A stretch of DNA of 10,654 nucleotides from Prolixibacteraceae bacterium (GCA_027451165.1 DAIDJX010000100.1:1-10654), one strand, 5' to 3'. Shown: positions 1 through 7,899, numbered from the stretch's first letter. Notes: generated by a model not told the origin, from the letters alone. Translations and numbers: made by a program.

Positions 1-307
1 TGGTAAACTGATTTTTGGGAATAACACTCATCAAGCCCATCAGGAATTTCAGCACAGGATCCCTGAAAAAGTTATAGGCTGCCATGAAATTGATCCGGTG
101 CGGGAAAAGCGCAATGGCCACGATCAGAAAATCGAGCCAGCTGCCGTGCCCGGCCAGCACAAAGAAAGGGGGTTTTAATCCTTTTATACCCGGGCGGTCT
201 GTTCTGAGCCCCAAAAACCACCGGAAGTATAACCCAGCCAGAAATCCAACACCATAATACAGGATGGCATTGGGTCTGGATACTTTAAGCGTTTTCTTTT
301 CCGGCAT
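1..307 (-). CDS. PlsC-family acyltransferase (N-terminal part, truncated by window edge)
   Basis: This reading frame on the minus strand begins with ATG at 307-305 and stays open to the left edge, giving 102 residues. Residues 54-59 read HGSWLD, which fits the HX4D catalytic motif of glycerolipid acyltransferases of the PlsC/LPLAT family. The family transfers an acyl chain from acyl-CoA or acyl-ACP to a lysophospholipid such as 1-acyl-glycerol-3-phosphate at the inner membrane. A hydrophobic stretch at about residues 15-34 (ILYYGVGFLAGLY and on) is a likely membrane segment. The following stretch GLKPPFFVLAGH, and later RINFMAAYNFFRDP, are family-like. The residue before the catalytic His is Gly, where Asn is usual. 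The conserved motifs beyond the first lie outside the window, so the exact substrate is open; an ornithine-lipid or other lyso-lipid acyltransferase is possible. It is divergent from the sigma factor gene and probably unrelated to it. Confidence 0.8.
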   Translation of the reverse strand, partial: MPEKKTLKVSRPNAILYYGVGFLAGLYFRWFLGLRTDRPGIKGLKPPFFVLAGHGSWLDFLIVAIALFPHRINFMAAYNFFRDPVLKFLMGLMSVIPKNQFT

Positions 308-398
308 TCAGGATAAGATAAGGTTCAGTCAAATGGTGTTATCCAGTGAAAACGGATACCTGCAGGGTGTACTACAGACATTTTCCCTGAAATTTCCG

Positions 399-431
399 TA
401 AATCTAACACATTTTATTTCTGTTTCTCAAT
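399..431 (-). promoter_or_regulatory. Candidate Bacteroidota promoter for the acyltransferase gene
   Basis: Read on the minus strand, TAGATTTA (406-399) matches seven of eight positions of the TAnnTTTG -7 element, counting the two free positions. ATTG (431-428) lies 21 bases upstream as a weak -33 element. Transcription would start near 390, leaving a leader of about 85 bases before the ATG at 307. The match was made by eye; the -33 part is weak. Confidence 0.3.
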
Positions 432-530
432 GTTTTTCTTCCTGAAATTGTGTGAATCCTTCCGGGGTGATTCCTGGTGGTAAAGATCATAGACTCCCCA
501 CATCGAGAGCACTTTTACTTCAACGCATTT

Positions 531-560
531 TTTGCCTTCTATTCTGATTTTACTAACTTG
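531..560 (+). promoter_or_regulatory. Candidate Bacteroidota promoter for the sigma factor gene
   Basis: TTTG at 531-534 is followed after exactly 19 bases by TAACTTG at 554-560, close to the TTTG-N19-TAnnTTTG pattern used by the primary sigma factor of Bacteroidota. The start of transcription would fall near 567, about 85 bases before the ATG at 652. This placement argues against the TTG codon at 532 being a translation start. The -7 element is one base off consensus in its TTTG part. Confidence 0.42.
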
Positions 561-651
561 CAGCGCTTCCGGGGAACCTTTGCTGCAGTTTTTTAATTGC
601 TTGTGGTATAGGGATGCAATGGAGTCTTTGTGTTTGAATATCAGTCTGTTT

Positions 652-1293
652 ATGAGTGACAGAAGTCGTCAGGTGGAAAGCCAGTGGGTCAGGGAATTGA
701 AAGGCGGGGATGTGCGGGCTTTTGAGGAACTTTTCCGTGTTTATGGGAAACGCCTGTACCACTTTTCACTGGGATTGCTGAAATCAAAGCCCGATGCAGA
801 AGAGATCGTTCAGGAGGTTTTTTTCAAGGTGTGGCAGTTGCGTACAAACCTGGATCCCGATCTTTCCTTTAATGCCTACCTCTTTAAAATCGCTTACCGT
901 CAGATTACGGAGCGGTTCCGGAAAATCAGTCTCGAACGCCGTTACCTTGCTGAGATTTCTGCGGAAATAATCTCCTTTTCCGATGAAATCAACGAGCGTA
1001 CCAATTACCATTCTCTCCTCCAGCTTTTAGAGCAGTCGATCGAAAAGCTGCCCCCCCGGCAAAAGGAGATTTTCCTGCTCCGCCGGGCTGAAGGATTATC
1101 TGTAGCCCAGATTGCCGGTAAGTTGGAAATCGCCCCTAAAACCGTGGAACACCACCTCACAGAAGCCCTGAAAAGTATCAAAGCCTGCCTTAGCGGTGAC
1201 AACATAGCCGGACTGCTTTTTTTCTGTCTTTTCGTTCATCAACCGGGTCAGGATGCAAACAACGGCGCTACCCGGACAAAAAGAGAAACATAG
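652..1293 (+). CDS. ECF RNA polymerase sigma factor, Bacteroidota sigma-70 expansion type
   Basis: The product is a 213-aa extracytoplasmic-function sigma factor that would direct RNA polymerase to the promoter of the neighbouring susCD-like pair. Region sigma-2 spans about residues 22-90 (AFEELFRVYGKRLYHFSLG, then AEEIVQEVFFKVW, the core-binding and -10-recognising helices). Region sigma-4 spans about 122-178, with LPPRQKEIFLLRRAEGLS and the helix-turn-helix VAQIAGKLEIAPKTVEHHL. No sigma-3 domain is present, as expected for the ECF class. I chose the ATG at 652 because family members begin shortly before the WVRELKGGD motif; ATG 619 would add 11 residues and the TTG at 532 adds 40 that look non-coding. 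The tail after sigma-4 carries a short hydrophobic run (GLLFFCLFV, residues 187-195) and then a polar end. The FecR-like anti-sigma gene follows after 183 bases. Confidence 0.92.
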   Translation: MSDRSRQVESQWVRELKGGDVRAFEELFRVYGKRLYHFSLGLLKSKPDAEEIVQEVFFKVWQLRTNLDPDLSFNAYLFKIAYRQITERFRKISLERRYLAEISAEIISFSDEINERTNYHSLLQLLEQSIEKLPPRQKEIFLLRRAEGLSVAQIAGKLEIAPKTVEHHLTEALKSIKACLSGDNIAGLLFFCLFVHQPGQDANNGATRTKRET

Positions 1294-1476
1294 CACTCCT
1301 GAGGTGGTCCTGCAAATTTTTTCAGGGACCGGCTAAGGGTAATCCCCTTCTCATCCCTATATCTTACAATAGAGAACTTAAATCAACTCAGAATGATGCT
1401 GAAGCTGTCATTGAACCGCCTATCAAACCTCAGTGCTGGATGGGTGTCTTATTTCACTGATTCCGAATACTGACCT

Positions 1477-2520
1477 ATGGAAACCAGGATGCAATCCCTC
1501 CGGAGATTCTTCGGAAACCGTTATTCCCGTAGGGATTACCTTACCATCATGGAGATGATCTCTGATCCGTCGCGCGAAGAGGAGTTCAGGCAATTGCTGT
1601 CGGGTGAATGGCAGGAAGTCAGTGACGAAACCGTTGCTGACCAGGAGGTGGAAAGACTACTCTTCCGGCTGCAGCAGCGTATTGTTTCCGAAGAAATGAG
1701 GACCCGGAACAAAAAGAAGTTCCTTCATCTGCTGCAGAAGGTGGCTGCCATCCTCTTTCTGCCTTTACTCATGGGTTCGTTGGCTTATTTTTTCCTGGGG
1801 CCACGATCTGAAGCGCCTGGCGGCTTTGCTGAAATCGAATGTCCTGCGGGAGTGCGGACCCACTTTTCCCTTCCGGATGGCACCTCCGGCTATCTCAACA
1901 GCGGATCGAAACTGAGCTACCCGGTTAATTTCAGAAAGAACCGCAACGTGGCTCTCACCGGAGAGGCTTTCTTCCAGGTAAAGGAAGACAAACAGTCTCC
2001 CTTCACGGTGAAAACCCCGCACCTGGCCATACTGGTTACCGGAACCGTTTTCAACCTCATCGCCTATCCTGGTGAAACTTCTGAAGAGGTGATTCTTCAG
2101 TCGGGAAGCCTTCAGGTCAGTAACCCGGAGGGATCTCCTATCGCCAGCCTGACTGCCAATCAGAAGGTGTCGCTGGCGCTGAAGGACGGCTCTGTACACC
2201 AAAGTGAAGTCATTGCTTCCCAGTATACGGGGTGGACCGAAGGAAAGCTGATCTTCAGAAATGAAGACATGGGGCAGGTGGCCCAGCGCCTGAGCCGCTG
2301 GTACAACGCCGAAATCATCATTGCCGACAACCAGCTCCTCGAGTTCACCTTTTATGCCACCTTTATTGACGAACCACTCGATGAGGTGCTTAAACTGCTG
2401 GCTTTTACCACCCCGATCAGCGTTGTGGAGGAGAAACGCCTTCCGCGGCCGGATGGTTCCTTTGCCAAACGGAAGATAACCCTCCGCCTCAACCCTGCCA
2501 AGGTCAAGAAATTTAACTAA
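1477..2520 (+). CDS. FecR-family anti-sigma factor (inner membrane, DUF4974 C-terminus)
   Basis: The 347-aa product is a single-pass inner-membrane regulator. Residues 1-80 form a charged cytoplasmic part expected to hold the ECF sigma factor. Residues about 84-108 (from FLHLLQKVAAILFLPLLMG onward) are the transmembrane helix. The periplasmic FecR domain lies at about 118-215, with typical pieces LPDGTSGYLNSGSKLSYP, LTGEAFFQVKED, PFTVKT and VTGTVFNLIAY. A C-terminal domain at about 256-335 (LIFRNEDMGQVAQRLSRWYN, then FTFYATFIDEPLDEVLKLL) fits DUF4974, which is found in Bacteroidota FecR proteins and is thought to meet the STN domain of the receptor. Family knowledge says ligand binding at the receptor relieves or converts this protein's hold on sigma. 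The start at ATG 1477 gives the normal family length; no Shine-Dalgarno is present. The next gene, 84 bases downstream, is the STN-bearing receptor, its expected partner. Confidence 0.93.
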   Translation: METRMQSLRRFFGNRYSRRDYLTIMEMISDPSREEEFRQLLSGEWQEVSDETVADQEVERLLFRLQQRIVSEEMRTRNKKKFLHLLQKVAAILFLPLLMGSLAYFFLGPRSEAPGGFAEIECPAGVRTHFSLPDGTSGYLNSGSKLSYPVNFRKNRNVALTGEAFFQVKEDKQSPFTVKTPHLAILVTGTVFNLIAYPGETSEEVILQSGSLQVSNPEGSPIASLTANQKVSLALKDGSVHQSEVIASQYTGWTEGKLIFRNEDMGQVAQRLSRWYNAEIIIADNQLLEFTFYATFIDEPLDEVLKLLAFTTPISVVEEKRLPRPDGSFAKRKITLRLNPAKVKKFN

Positions 2521-2521
2521 A

Positions 2522-2551
2522 AACAGGAAAGTGGTGCAACACTCTCCTGTT
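2522..2551 (+). terminator. Hairpin between the anti-sigma gene and the susC-like gene
   Basis: Arms at 2522-2533 and 2540-2551 pair over 12 positions with one A-C mismatch (2529/2544) around a 6-base loop. It begins one base after the stop codon of the anti-sigma gene. No T-run follows, so it is not a canonical intrinsic terminator. It could partly end the regulator transcript, protect its 3' end, or uncouple regulator from receptor expression. The function is inference; the pairing is seen. Confidence 0.4.
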
Positions 2552-2589
2552 AAACATAAGCAGCTAGATAACCAATAGTAATTAACTAC

Positions 2590-2598
2590 TTAAAGAAC
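2590..2598 (+). promoter_or_regulatory. A-rich initiation motif TTAAAGAAC before the susC-like start
   Basis: The nine bases lie 6 bases before the ATG at 2605. The same nine bases recur at 6097-6105, 8 bases before the susD-like ATG. No classical AGGAGG is present at either start. Such A-rich tracts often stand in for Shine-Dalgarno sequences in Bacteroidota. The role is inferred. Confidence 0.35.
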
Positions 2599-2604
2599 GA
2601 AGGT

Positions 2605-5600
2605 ATGAAAAAAAAGTGGATTTGGCTCACGGACCCTTTTCCGTGTTTAACTAAAACTTTCAGAATTATGCGCATTAGCCTGTTTCTTCTGTTTCTGATG
2701 ACTGTCCAGGGATGGGCCATAAACTCCTATTCCCAGTCGACGCGCCTTACCATGGCCGTTAAAGATTCGCGGGTGATAGACGTGCTTCAGGAAATTGAAC
2801 AGAAAACGGAATTTAATTTCCTGTTCAACCAGAAGTATGTGGATGTCAACCGCCGGGTGGACCTGGACGTCAGGGACAAAACCATTGAAGATATTCTGAC
2901 AGAATTGTTCAGTGGCACCAGCGTGAACTTTATGGTCAGAAACCGTCAGATTGTGCTGACTACCGCACGGCCGGAAGATATTGTGGCTCAGCAACAACCT
3001 GTTGTCCTCTCGGGTAAGGTGACCGATACTTCGGGGTTGCCGCTACCTGGGGTTTCCGTGACGATCAAAGGTACCGTCACCGGAACCATCACCAATCCCG
3101 ATGGCATCTACTCCCTGTCCAATGTTCCGCCTGATGCCACCCTGGTTTTCTCCTTTGTGGGCATGAGAACCCAGGAGATTTTGGCCGGGGGAAAAACCTC
3201 ACTCAATGTGGTCATGGAGGAGGAACTCATCGGCGTTGATGAGGTAGTGGTCGTTGGCTATGGTATCCAGAAGAAAAAGCTGGTCACCGGAGCTACGCTC
3301 CAGGTCAAAGGCGAGAGCATTGAAAAACTAAACTCTTCCAGCGTGCTGGGCGCCCTTCAGAGCCAGTCCCCGGGGGTTTACATTACCCAGAGTTCCGGAC
3401 AGGTCGGCGAAGGATATAACATCAATATCCGTGGTTTGGGCACCACCGGCAATTCGGCCCCTCTTTACGTCATCGACGGAGTAGCCGGAGGTTCGCTGAA
3501 TTCCCTCAACCCCAGTGACATAGAATCGATCGACATCCTCAAGGATGCTGCCTCGGCAGCCATCTATGGGGCACGGGCTGCCAACGGGGTCGTCCTGGTC
3601 ACCACCAAACGCGGTAAGGCCGGCAAGCTGAAACTCAACTATGACGGTTATTATGGCATCCAGAATCCTATGACCAACGGTGTCACTCCGCTGAATGCGA
3701 AACAGTACATGGAAATCATTAACAAGGTGAGCTTAACCCAGGATCCTTCGGGAAGCCTCCAGTACAAATGGGAGGAGGAACTTCCTGCAGCAATGCTCAC
3801 CTCCATCAATAACGGTACCTGGGAGGGGACCAACTGGCTGGAAGAGGGGACCAACAAAAACGCCCCCATCACCAGCCACGCCATCAACCTTACCGGTGGC
3901 TCTGACCAGTCGCGCTTCGCCCTGGGCTTCTCCTACCTCATGCAGGAGGGAACCATCGGCTATCCCGCAACGCCCCACTATGACCGCTATACCGTTCGCC
4001 TGAATACCGACCATTCGCTCCTTAAAAGGCAAGGCCGTGATATCATCAAATTCGGCGAAAACCTTATTCTCTCCAACTACAGCAAGTCGGGGGTCAGCAT
4101 CGGCGACATGTACAGCAACAATGTACGCAACCTGCTGAAGACCACCCCGCTGCTTCCATTCCGCAACAAAGACGGCGGATATTACCTCTACAATAACATG
4201 GTGGCCGACGGCTGGACCTTTGACCAGGGAACCGTCAATCCCCTGGCTCAGCTTGACTTCACCCGCAAAAACCGCAACTCTGTTACCAACAGGCTCCAGT
4301 CGAATGTATTCCTGGAAATCTCTCCCATAAAGGACCTCCTTTTCAAGAGCAGCCTGGGTTATGACTTCTCCCAGAACTCCTACCGTTACTATGTTCCCAA
4401 ATATGTCCTCTCTTCGCGCAGCACCAACGACACTGATGACATCACGCAGGGGCAATCGTGGAGCTCCAACTGGACCTGGGAAAATACCCTGAACTACACC
4501 AAAAAACTGGGTAACCACTCCCTGGATCTCCTCCTGGGCCAGTCGGTAGAAAAATGGGGCTACGGTGATGGACTCTCCATCAAGAATTCCAACTCCCTCT
4601 TTCCGGGATCTTACGACCATGCTTACATCGACAACTCACAGGGCCTGGATAATACCAACACCTCGATTTCGGGCGCACCTTCCGAGGCCGGGCGTCTGGC
4701 TTCCTTCTTCGGACGAATGAATTACAACTACCAGGAGAAATACATGGCTTCGGTAGTGATGCGCGCTGACGGTTCCTCCAACTTTGCCCGCGGAAAAAGG
4801 TGGGGTTATTTCCCCTCGGTGTCGGCAGGGTGGGTCATTACCCAGGAATCTTTCATGGAAGGGACGTCATCTGTCCTGAATTTTCTGAAACTCCGCGGCA
4901 GCTGGGGACAGAACGGAAACTGCAGCATCGACAACTTCCAGTACCTGGCCACCATCGCCTTTAATACCAACGCCTATTTCTTTAATGATAAAAATAATCC
5001 TACCACCGGGGCTTACCCCGACATCCTTCCCAATAAAAATGTGACCTGGGAAACCTCGGAACAGCTCGACCTGGGCTTTGATGCCCGCTTATTCGCTTCC
5101 CGCCTGGGGGTCAACTTTGACTGGTATGTCAAGAAGACCAAGGACTGGCTGGTGGTCGCCCCTACGCTGGCCTCCTACGGTACCGGCGCCCCCTTCATCA
5201 ACGGCGGCGACGTTGAAAACCGCGGTGCTGAGCTGGCTTTCACCTGGGACGACAAAATCGGCAAGGAGTTCACCTACAGCCTCGACCTCAATATGGGCCA
5301 TAACCGTAACAAGGTGGTCTCCATCGCCAACGAGGAGGGCATCATCCACGGCCCCGAAGCCATTATCGCCGAGAATACCACCGAATCGTTCCGCGTTGAA
5401 GTAGGCTATCCCATGGGCTACTTCTGGGGCTACAAAACCCTTGGTGTTTTCCAGAACCAGGCTCAGATCGACAAATTCCTCGCCGACGGCGGCGTCACCA
5501 AACAGGGAACTCCGAAACCCGGGGACCTTATCTTCCAGGACACCGATGGCAATAAGAGAATCGATAAAAACGACAAAACCTACATCGGCAATCCACATCC

Positions 5601-6093
5601 CGATTATACCGGGAGCTTCTCCCTCAACTTCGCATGGAAAGGCTTCGACCTCTCCCTTACTGCCTACGGTGCCTTCGGCCAGCAGGTCATGAAATCGTAC
5701 CGCAGCTTCTCCGATGTACCCAACGACAACTATACCACCGACGTCTATACCAAATACTGGACAGGCGAGGGAAGCACCAACCGCTACCCCGCTCTGGCCT
5801 ATGGTAAAAATACCAACTTCGTAGACATCTCTGACATCTATGTCGAGGATGCCGATTACGTGAAGCTCTCCAACGTCACCCTGGGCTACGACATCAAGAA
5901 AGCCTGGAGCAAACTCCCGGTTTCGCAACTCAGGGTTTATGTCACCGCCCAAAATCTTCTGACCCTCTCTGGTTACTCCGGTATGGACCCAGAAGTGGGT
6001 TATGGTGCCGGTTACAGCTGGGCTTCAGGGATCGACAACGGCTACTACCCAGGCTCACAGACTTTTCTCATGGGTGTCAACCTTAAATTTTAA
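2605..6093 (+). CDS. SusC/RagA-family TonB-dependent receptor with N-terminal STN signalling domain
   Basis: The 1162-aa product is an outer-membrane transporter that imports a ligand, usually an oligosaccharide, using TonB energy, and also signals. In order: a charged N-terminal extension and signal segment (hydrophobic core at about 22-38, RISLFLLFLMTVQGWA), STN domain at about 47-119 (TRLTMAVKDSRVIDVLQEI to VRNRQIVLT), carboxypeptidase-regulatory-like beta-sandwich at about 133-205 (LSGKVTDTSGLPLPGVSV), TonB-box-like DEVVVVGYG at 212-220, plug at about 224-335 (LYVIDGV; IESIDILKDAASAAIYG; ANGVVLVTTKRG), then the beta-barrel ending in a terminal Phe (VNLKF). An acidic loop GDLIFQDTDGNKRID near residue 973 matches a common SusC feature. 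The ATG at 2605 gives the extended N-terminus usual for FecR-partnered receptors; Met22 is an alternative. The STN domain links it to the anti-sigma protein encoded just upstream, and the susD-like gene follows after 20 bases. The substrate cannot be told from sequence. Confidence 0.95.
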   Translation: MKKKWIWLTDPFPCLTKTFRIMRISLFLLFLMTVQGWAINSYSQSTRLTMAVKDSRVIDVLQEIEQKTEFNFLFNQKYVDVNRRVDLDVRDKTIEDILTELFSGTSVNFMVRNRQIVLTTARPEDIVAQQQPVVLSGKVTDTSGLPLPGVSVTIKGTVTGTITNPDGIYSLSNVPPDATLVFSFVGMRTQEILAGGKTSLNVVMEEELIGVDEVVVVGYGIQKKKLVTGATLQVKGESIEKLNSSSVLGALQSQSPGVYITQSSGQVGEGYNINIRGLGTTGNSAPLYVIDGVAGGSLNSLNPSDIESIDILKDAASAAIYGARAANGVVLVTTKRGKAGKLKLNYDGYYGIQNPMTNGVTPLNAKQYMEIINKVSLTQDPSGSLQYKWEEELPAAMLTSINNGTWEGTNWLEEGTNKNAPITSHAINLTGGSDQSRFALGFSYLMQEGTIGYPATPHYDRYTVRLNTDHSLLKRQGRDIIKFGENLILSNYSKSGVSIGDMYSNNVRNLLKTTPLLPFRNKDGGYYLYNNMVADGWTFDQGTVNPLAQLDFTRKNRNSVTNRLQSNVFLEISPIKDLLFKSSLGYDFSQNSYRYYVPKYVLSSRSTNDTDDITQGQSWSSNWTWENTLNYTKKLGNHSLDLLLGQSVEKWGYGDGLSIKNSNSLFPGSYDHAYIDNSQGLDNTNTSISGAPSEAGRLASFFGRMNYNYQEKYMASVVMRADGSSNFARGKRWGYFPSVSAGWVITQESFMEGTSSVLNFLKLRGSWGQNGNCSIDNFQYLATIAFNTNAYFFNDKNNPTTGAYPDILPNKNVTWETSEQLDLGFDARLFASRLGVNFDWYVKKTKDWLVVAPTLASYGTGAPFINGGDVENRGAELAFTWDDKIGKEFTYSLDLNMGHNRNKVVSIANEEGIIHGPEAIIAENTTESFRVEVGYPMGYFWGYKTLGVFQNQAQIDKFLADGGVTKQGTPKPGDLIFQDTDGNKRIDKNDKTYIGNPHPDYTGSFSLNFAWKGFDLSLTAYGAFGQQVMKSYRSFSDVPNDNYTTDVYTKYWTGEGSTNRYPALAYGKNTNFVDISDIYVEDADYVKLSNVTLGYDIKKAWSKLPVSQLRVYVTAQNLLTLSGYSGMDPEVGYGAGYSWASGIDNGYYPGSQTFLMGVNLKF

Positions 6094-6096
6094 CTT

Positions 6097-6105
6097 TTAA
6101 AGAAC
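6097..6105 (+). promoter_or_regulatory. A-rich initiation motif TTAAAGAAC before the susD-like start
   Basis: This is the second copy of the nine-base motif found before the susC-like start. It sits 4 bases after the susC-like stop and 8 bases before the ATG at 6114. It probably sets translation initiation inside the dicistronic message. Confidence 0.35.
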
Positions 6106-6113
6106 AGTAAGAG

Positions 6114-7805
6114 ATGAAGAGAATAATTTATATCCTTGCCGCCCTGTTCCTTTTTTCAGGATGCGAAAGCTTCCTCGACACGGAAAGCTACATTAAAAAG
6201 AATACCTCCAATTTCCCCGGTACCCAGGACGATGCCGAGCAGATGATCACCGGGATCTATGCCTCCATGAACGACCTGATTGCCACGCCTGAACAGCACC
6301 CCTTCTTTATGTATGAGATGTCGGGTGACGACCGCTTCGGAGGAGGCAGCACCAGTAACTACACTGCCCAATCGCTCGACAGACTGATGAATCCGTCGGT
6401 GAGCTTCCTCCAGGATCTCTGGAGACTCCGGTATGCCGGTATCTTCCGCGCCAACAATGCCATAGAAACTATGGACAATGTTACGGGCTGGACCACGCCC
6501 GGCAAACGGGAGCAGCTGCTGGCCGAAGCCCATTTCCTGCGGGCTTTCTTCTATTTTGACCTGGTACAGGTTTTCGGACAGGCACCCCTGGTTCTCCAGA
6601 TCGACCCCCAGAACCTGCCCAAATCCCCGGCCGACGCGATCTATGCCCAAATCGCTTCCGACCTGAAGCAGGCCATCGCCCTCTTCCCGGCCACACCTTT
6701 TCCCAACTATGGTCCAGGCCACGCCTCCAAATGGGCGGCCGAAGCCCTTATGGGCAGGGTTTACCTCTTCTATACAGGCTTCTACAAGAAATCAGCCCTC
6801 CCACTGGCCGATGGAGGCACTGTTTCTAAACAGGAAGTGGTCGCCTGGCTGGAAGACTGCATCAACAACAGCGGTCATGCCCTCGTTAGCGACCAGCGCA
6901 ACATATGGCCTTATACCAACCCCTACACCGCCGCCAATTACAAGTATGCCACAGACAATAAACTGGTCTGGGAAGGCGATGGCTGCAAAGAGACCATCTT
7001 CGCCCTCAAGTTCTCCAACACCGGAGCAAGCGGTTATTACAACCGCATCGTCGAATACTTCGGAATGAGGCTTTCTGGAGCCAATAACTTCCCCTTTATA
7101 CCCCAGGGCTACTCCAACGGGCAGGTCAACTCCAAACTTTGGGATGACTGGACTTCCGATCCCGATTATGCCGGCGACTACCGCCTTCGCGGATCCATCT
7201 GCAGCGAGGTGGAGGAAATCCCAAAATACGCAGGAGACAAGTCCAAGGAAGTCGAGAAATGCCGCTACTGGGCTAAGAAATACCTGGGCGTGGGCGCCTA
7301 TGAGGGGAATACACTGATCCTTTCCTTCGCCTACTTCTATGGCGGACTGAATAACCGCCAGTACGGACTCACTTCCGACCTCATCCTGATCCGTATGGCC
7401 GATGTCTATCTGATGCATTCCGAACTCACCGAAACGCCCACCTACATGAACAAGGTGCGTGAAAGAGCCAAATTGCCTCCTTATGGCAGTTATTCACTCC
7501 AGGCGCTCAAAAAGGAACGCCGCTATGAACTCTGTTTCGAGGCTTCACGTTGGAACGACCTTCGCCGCTGGGGTGACGTCCAGCAGATCGTCACCAATCA
7601 GGAAGGCATCCCCATCACCAACCGTGGCGTCAAGGGAACCTATACCTTCGGAAAGTTCAACTTCATGGATCGCTACAACCAGACCAGCGGCGGTTTCTGG
7701 AAGATTCCCGAAGCCCAGGTGACCCTCTCCGAAGGCGTCCTCGAACAAAACCCCGGCTGGGAAAGTGCTTACGACTTTATTGCACTTCCATATTACTCCA
7801 ATTAA
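6114..7805 (+). CDS. SusD/RagB-family outer-membrane lipoprotein
   Basis: The 563-aa product would form the lid of the SusC-like barrel at the cell surface and bind the incoming ligand. The signal peptide ends in a lipobox, FLFSGC, making Cys17 the lipidated residue. The residues after it (ESFLDTE) are acidic, as in Bacteroidota surface lipoproteins. SusD hallmarks follow in order: EAHFLRAFFYFDLVQVFGQAP at about 137-157, the TPR-like helix KWAAEALMGRVYLFYTG at about 206-222, LILIRMADVYLMHSEL at about 423-438, ERRYELCFEASRWNDLRRWG at about 467-486, and the C-terminal FWKIPEAQVTLSEGVLEQNPGW. Length is in the normal range. It lies 20 bases after the susC-like gene, so the two are co-transcribed, and two hairpins lie downstream. 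The binding residues for the ligand vary across the family and do not reveal the substrate. Confidence 0.95.
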   Translation: MKRIIYILAALFLFSGCESFLDTESYIKKNTSNFPGTQDDAEQMITGIYASMNDLIATPEQHPFFMYEMSGDDRFGGGSTSNYTAQSLDRLMNPSVSFLQDLWRLRYAGIFRANNAIETMDNVTGWTTPGKREQLLAEAHFLRAFFYFDLVQVFGQAPLVLQIDPQNLPKSPADAIYAQIASDLKQAIALFPATPFPNYGPGHASKWAAEALMGRVYLFYTGFYKKSALPLADGGTVSKQEVVAWLEDCINNSGHALVSDQRNIWPYTNPYTAANYKYATDNKLVWEGDGCKETIFALKFSNTGASGYYNRIVEYFGMRLSGANNFPFIPQGYSNGQVNSKLWDDWTSDPDYAGDYRLRGSICSEVEEIPKYAGDKSKEVEKCRYWAKKYLGVGAYEGNTLILSFAYFYGGLNNRQYGLTSDLILIRMADVYLMHSELTETPTYMNKVRERAKLPPYGSYSLQALKKERRYELCFEASRWNDLRRWGDVQQIVTNQEGIPITNRGVKGTYTFGKFNFMDRYNQTSGGFWKIPEAQVTLSEGVLEQNPGWESAYDFIALPYYSN

Positions 7806-7818
7806 AGCCAATCAGCAT

Positions 7819-7856
7819 AGCAGCCTGGCCGTGAATTCGTTTCTGGTCAGGTTGCT
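7819..7856 (+). terminator. Terminator of the susCD-like operon
   Basis: Arms at 7819-7830 and 7845-7856 pair over 12 positions with two G-U wobbles and a 14-base loop, followed by the T-rich TCTTTAT. The hairpin starts 13 bases after the susD-like stop. On the opposite strand the two wobbles become A-C mismatches, so the structure is stronger in the plus-strand transcript. That polarity fits termination of the susCD message. Confidence 0.6.
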
Positions 7857-7899
7857 TCTTTATGAGGTTTTTAGGGGATTAAAAAATCAGATGTAAATA

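Larger units (their letters stand above)
308..651. other. Divergent intergenic region between the acyltransferase and the sigma factor gene
   Basis: This stretch of 344 bases is AT-richer than its neighbours and I find no convincing gene in it. The frame of the sigma gene stays open upstream to about 532, but the extra residues look unlike the family and the first of these codons coincides with a promoter candidate. One Bacteroidota-type promoter candidate is seen on each strand, described separately. No tRNA, repeat array or strong hairpin was noticed. Confidence 0.6.

Noticed and set aside
532..651. Extension of the sigma factor to a TTG start at 532 or ATG at 619
   Set aside because: The extra residues do not resemble the family N-terminus and the TTG overlaps the -33 element of the candidate promoter. 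The ATG at 619 cannot be fully excluded.
1306..1330. Imperfect hairpin after the sigma factor stop codon (GGTCCTG with CAGGGACC)
   Set aside because: The stem needs a bulge, the T-run sits in the loop and not after the stem, and the downstream gene is expected to be co-expressed.
3733..4620. 295-codon open frame antisense to the susC-like gene
   Set aside because: It lies wholly inside a clear coding sequence, is a by-product of the C-rich third codon positions there, and its translation has no recognisable domain.
5089..5952. 287-codon open frame antisense to the susC-like gene
   Set aside because: Same cause: low-complexity Val/Gly/Asp-rich translation opposite the beta-barrel coding region, with no family resemblance.
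6792..7418. 208-codon open frame antisense to the susD-like gene
   Set aside because: It is a shadow of the SusD-coding frame with no start signal and no recognisable domain.
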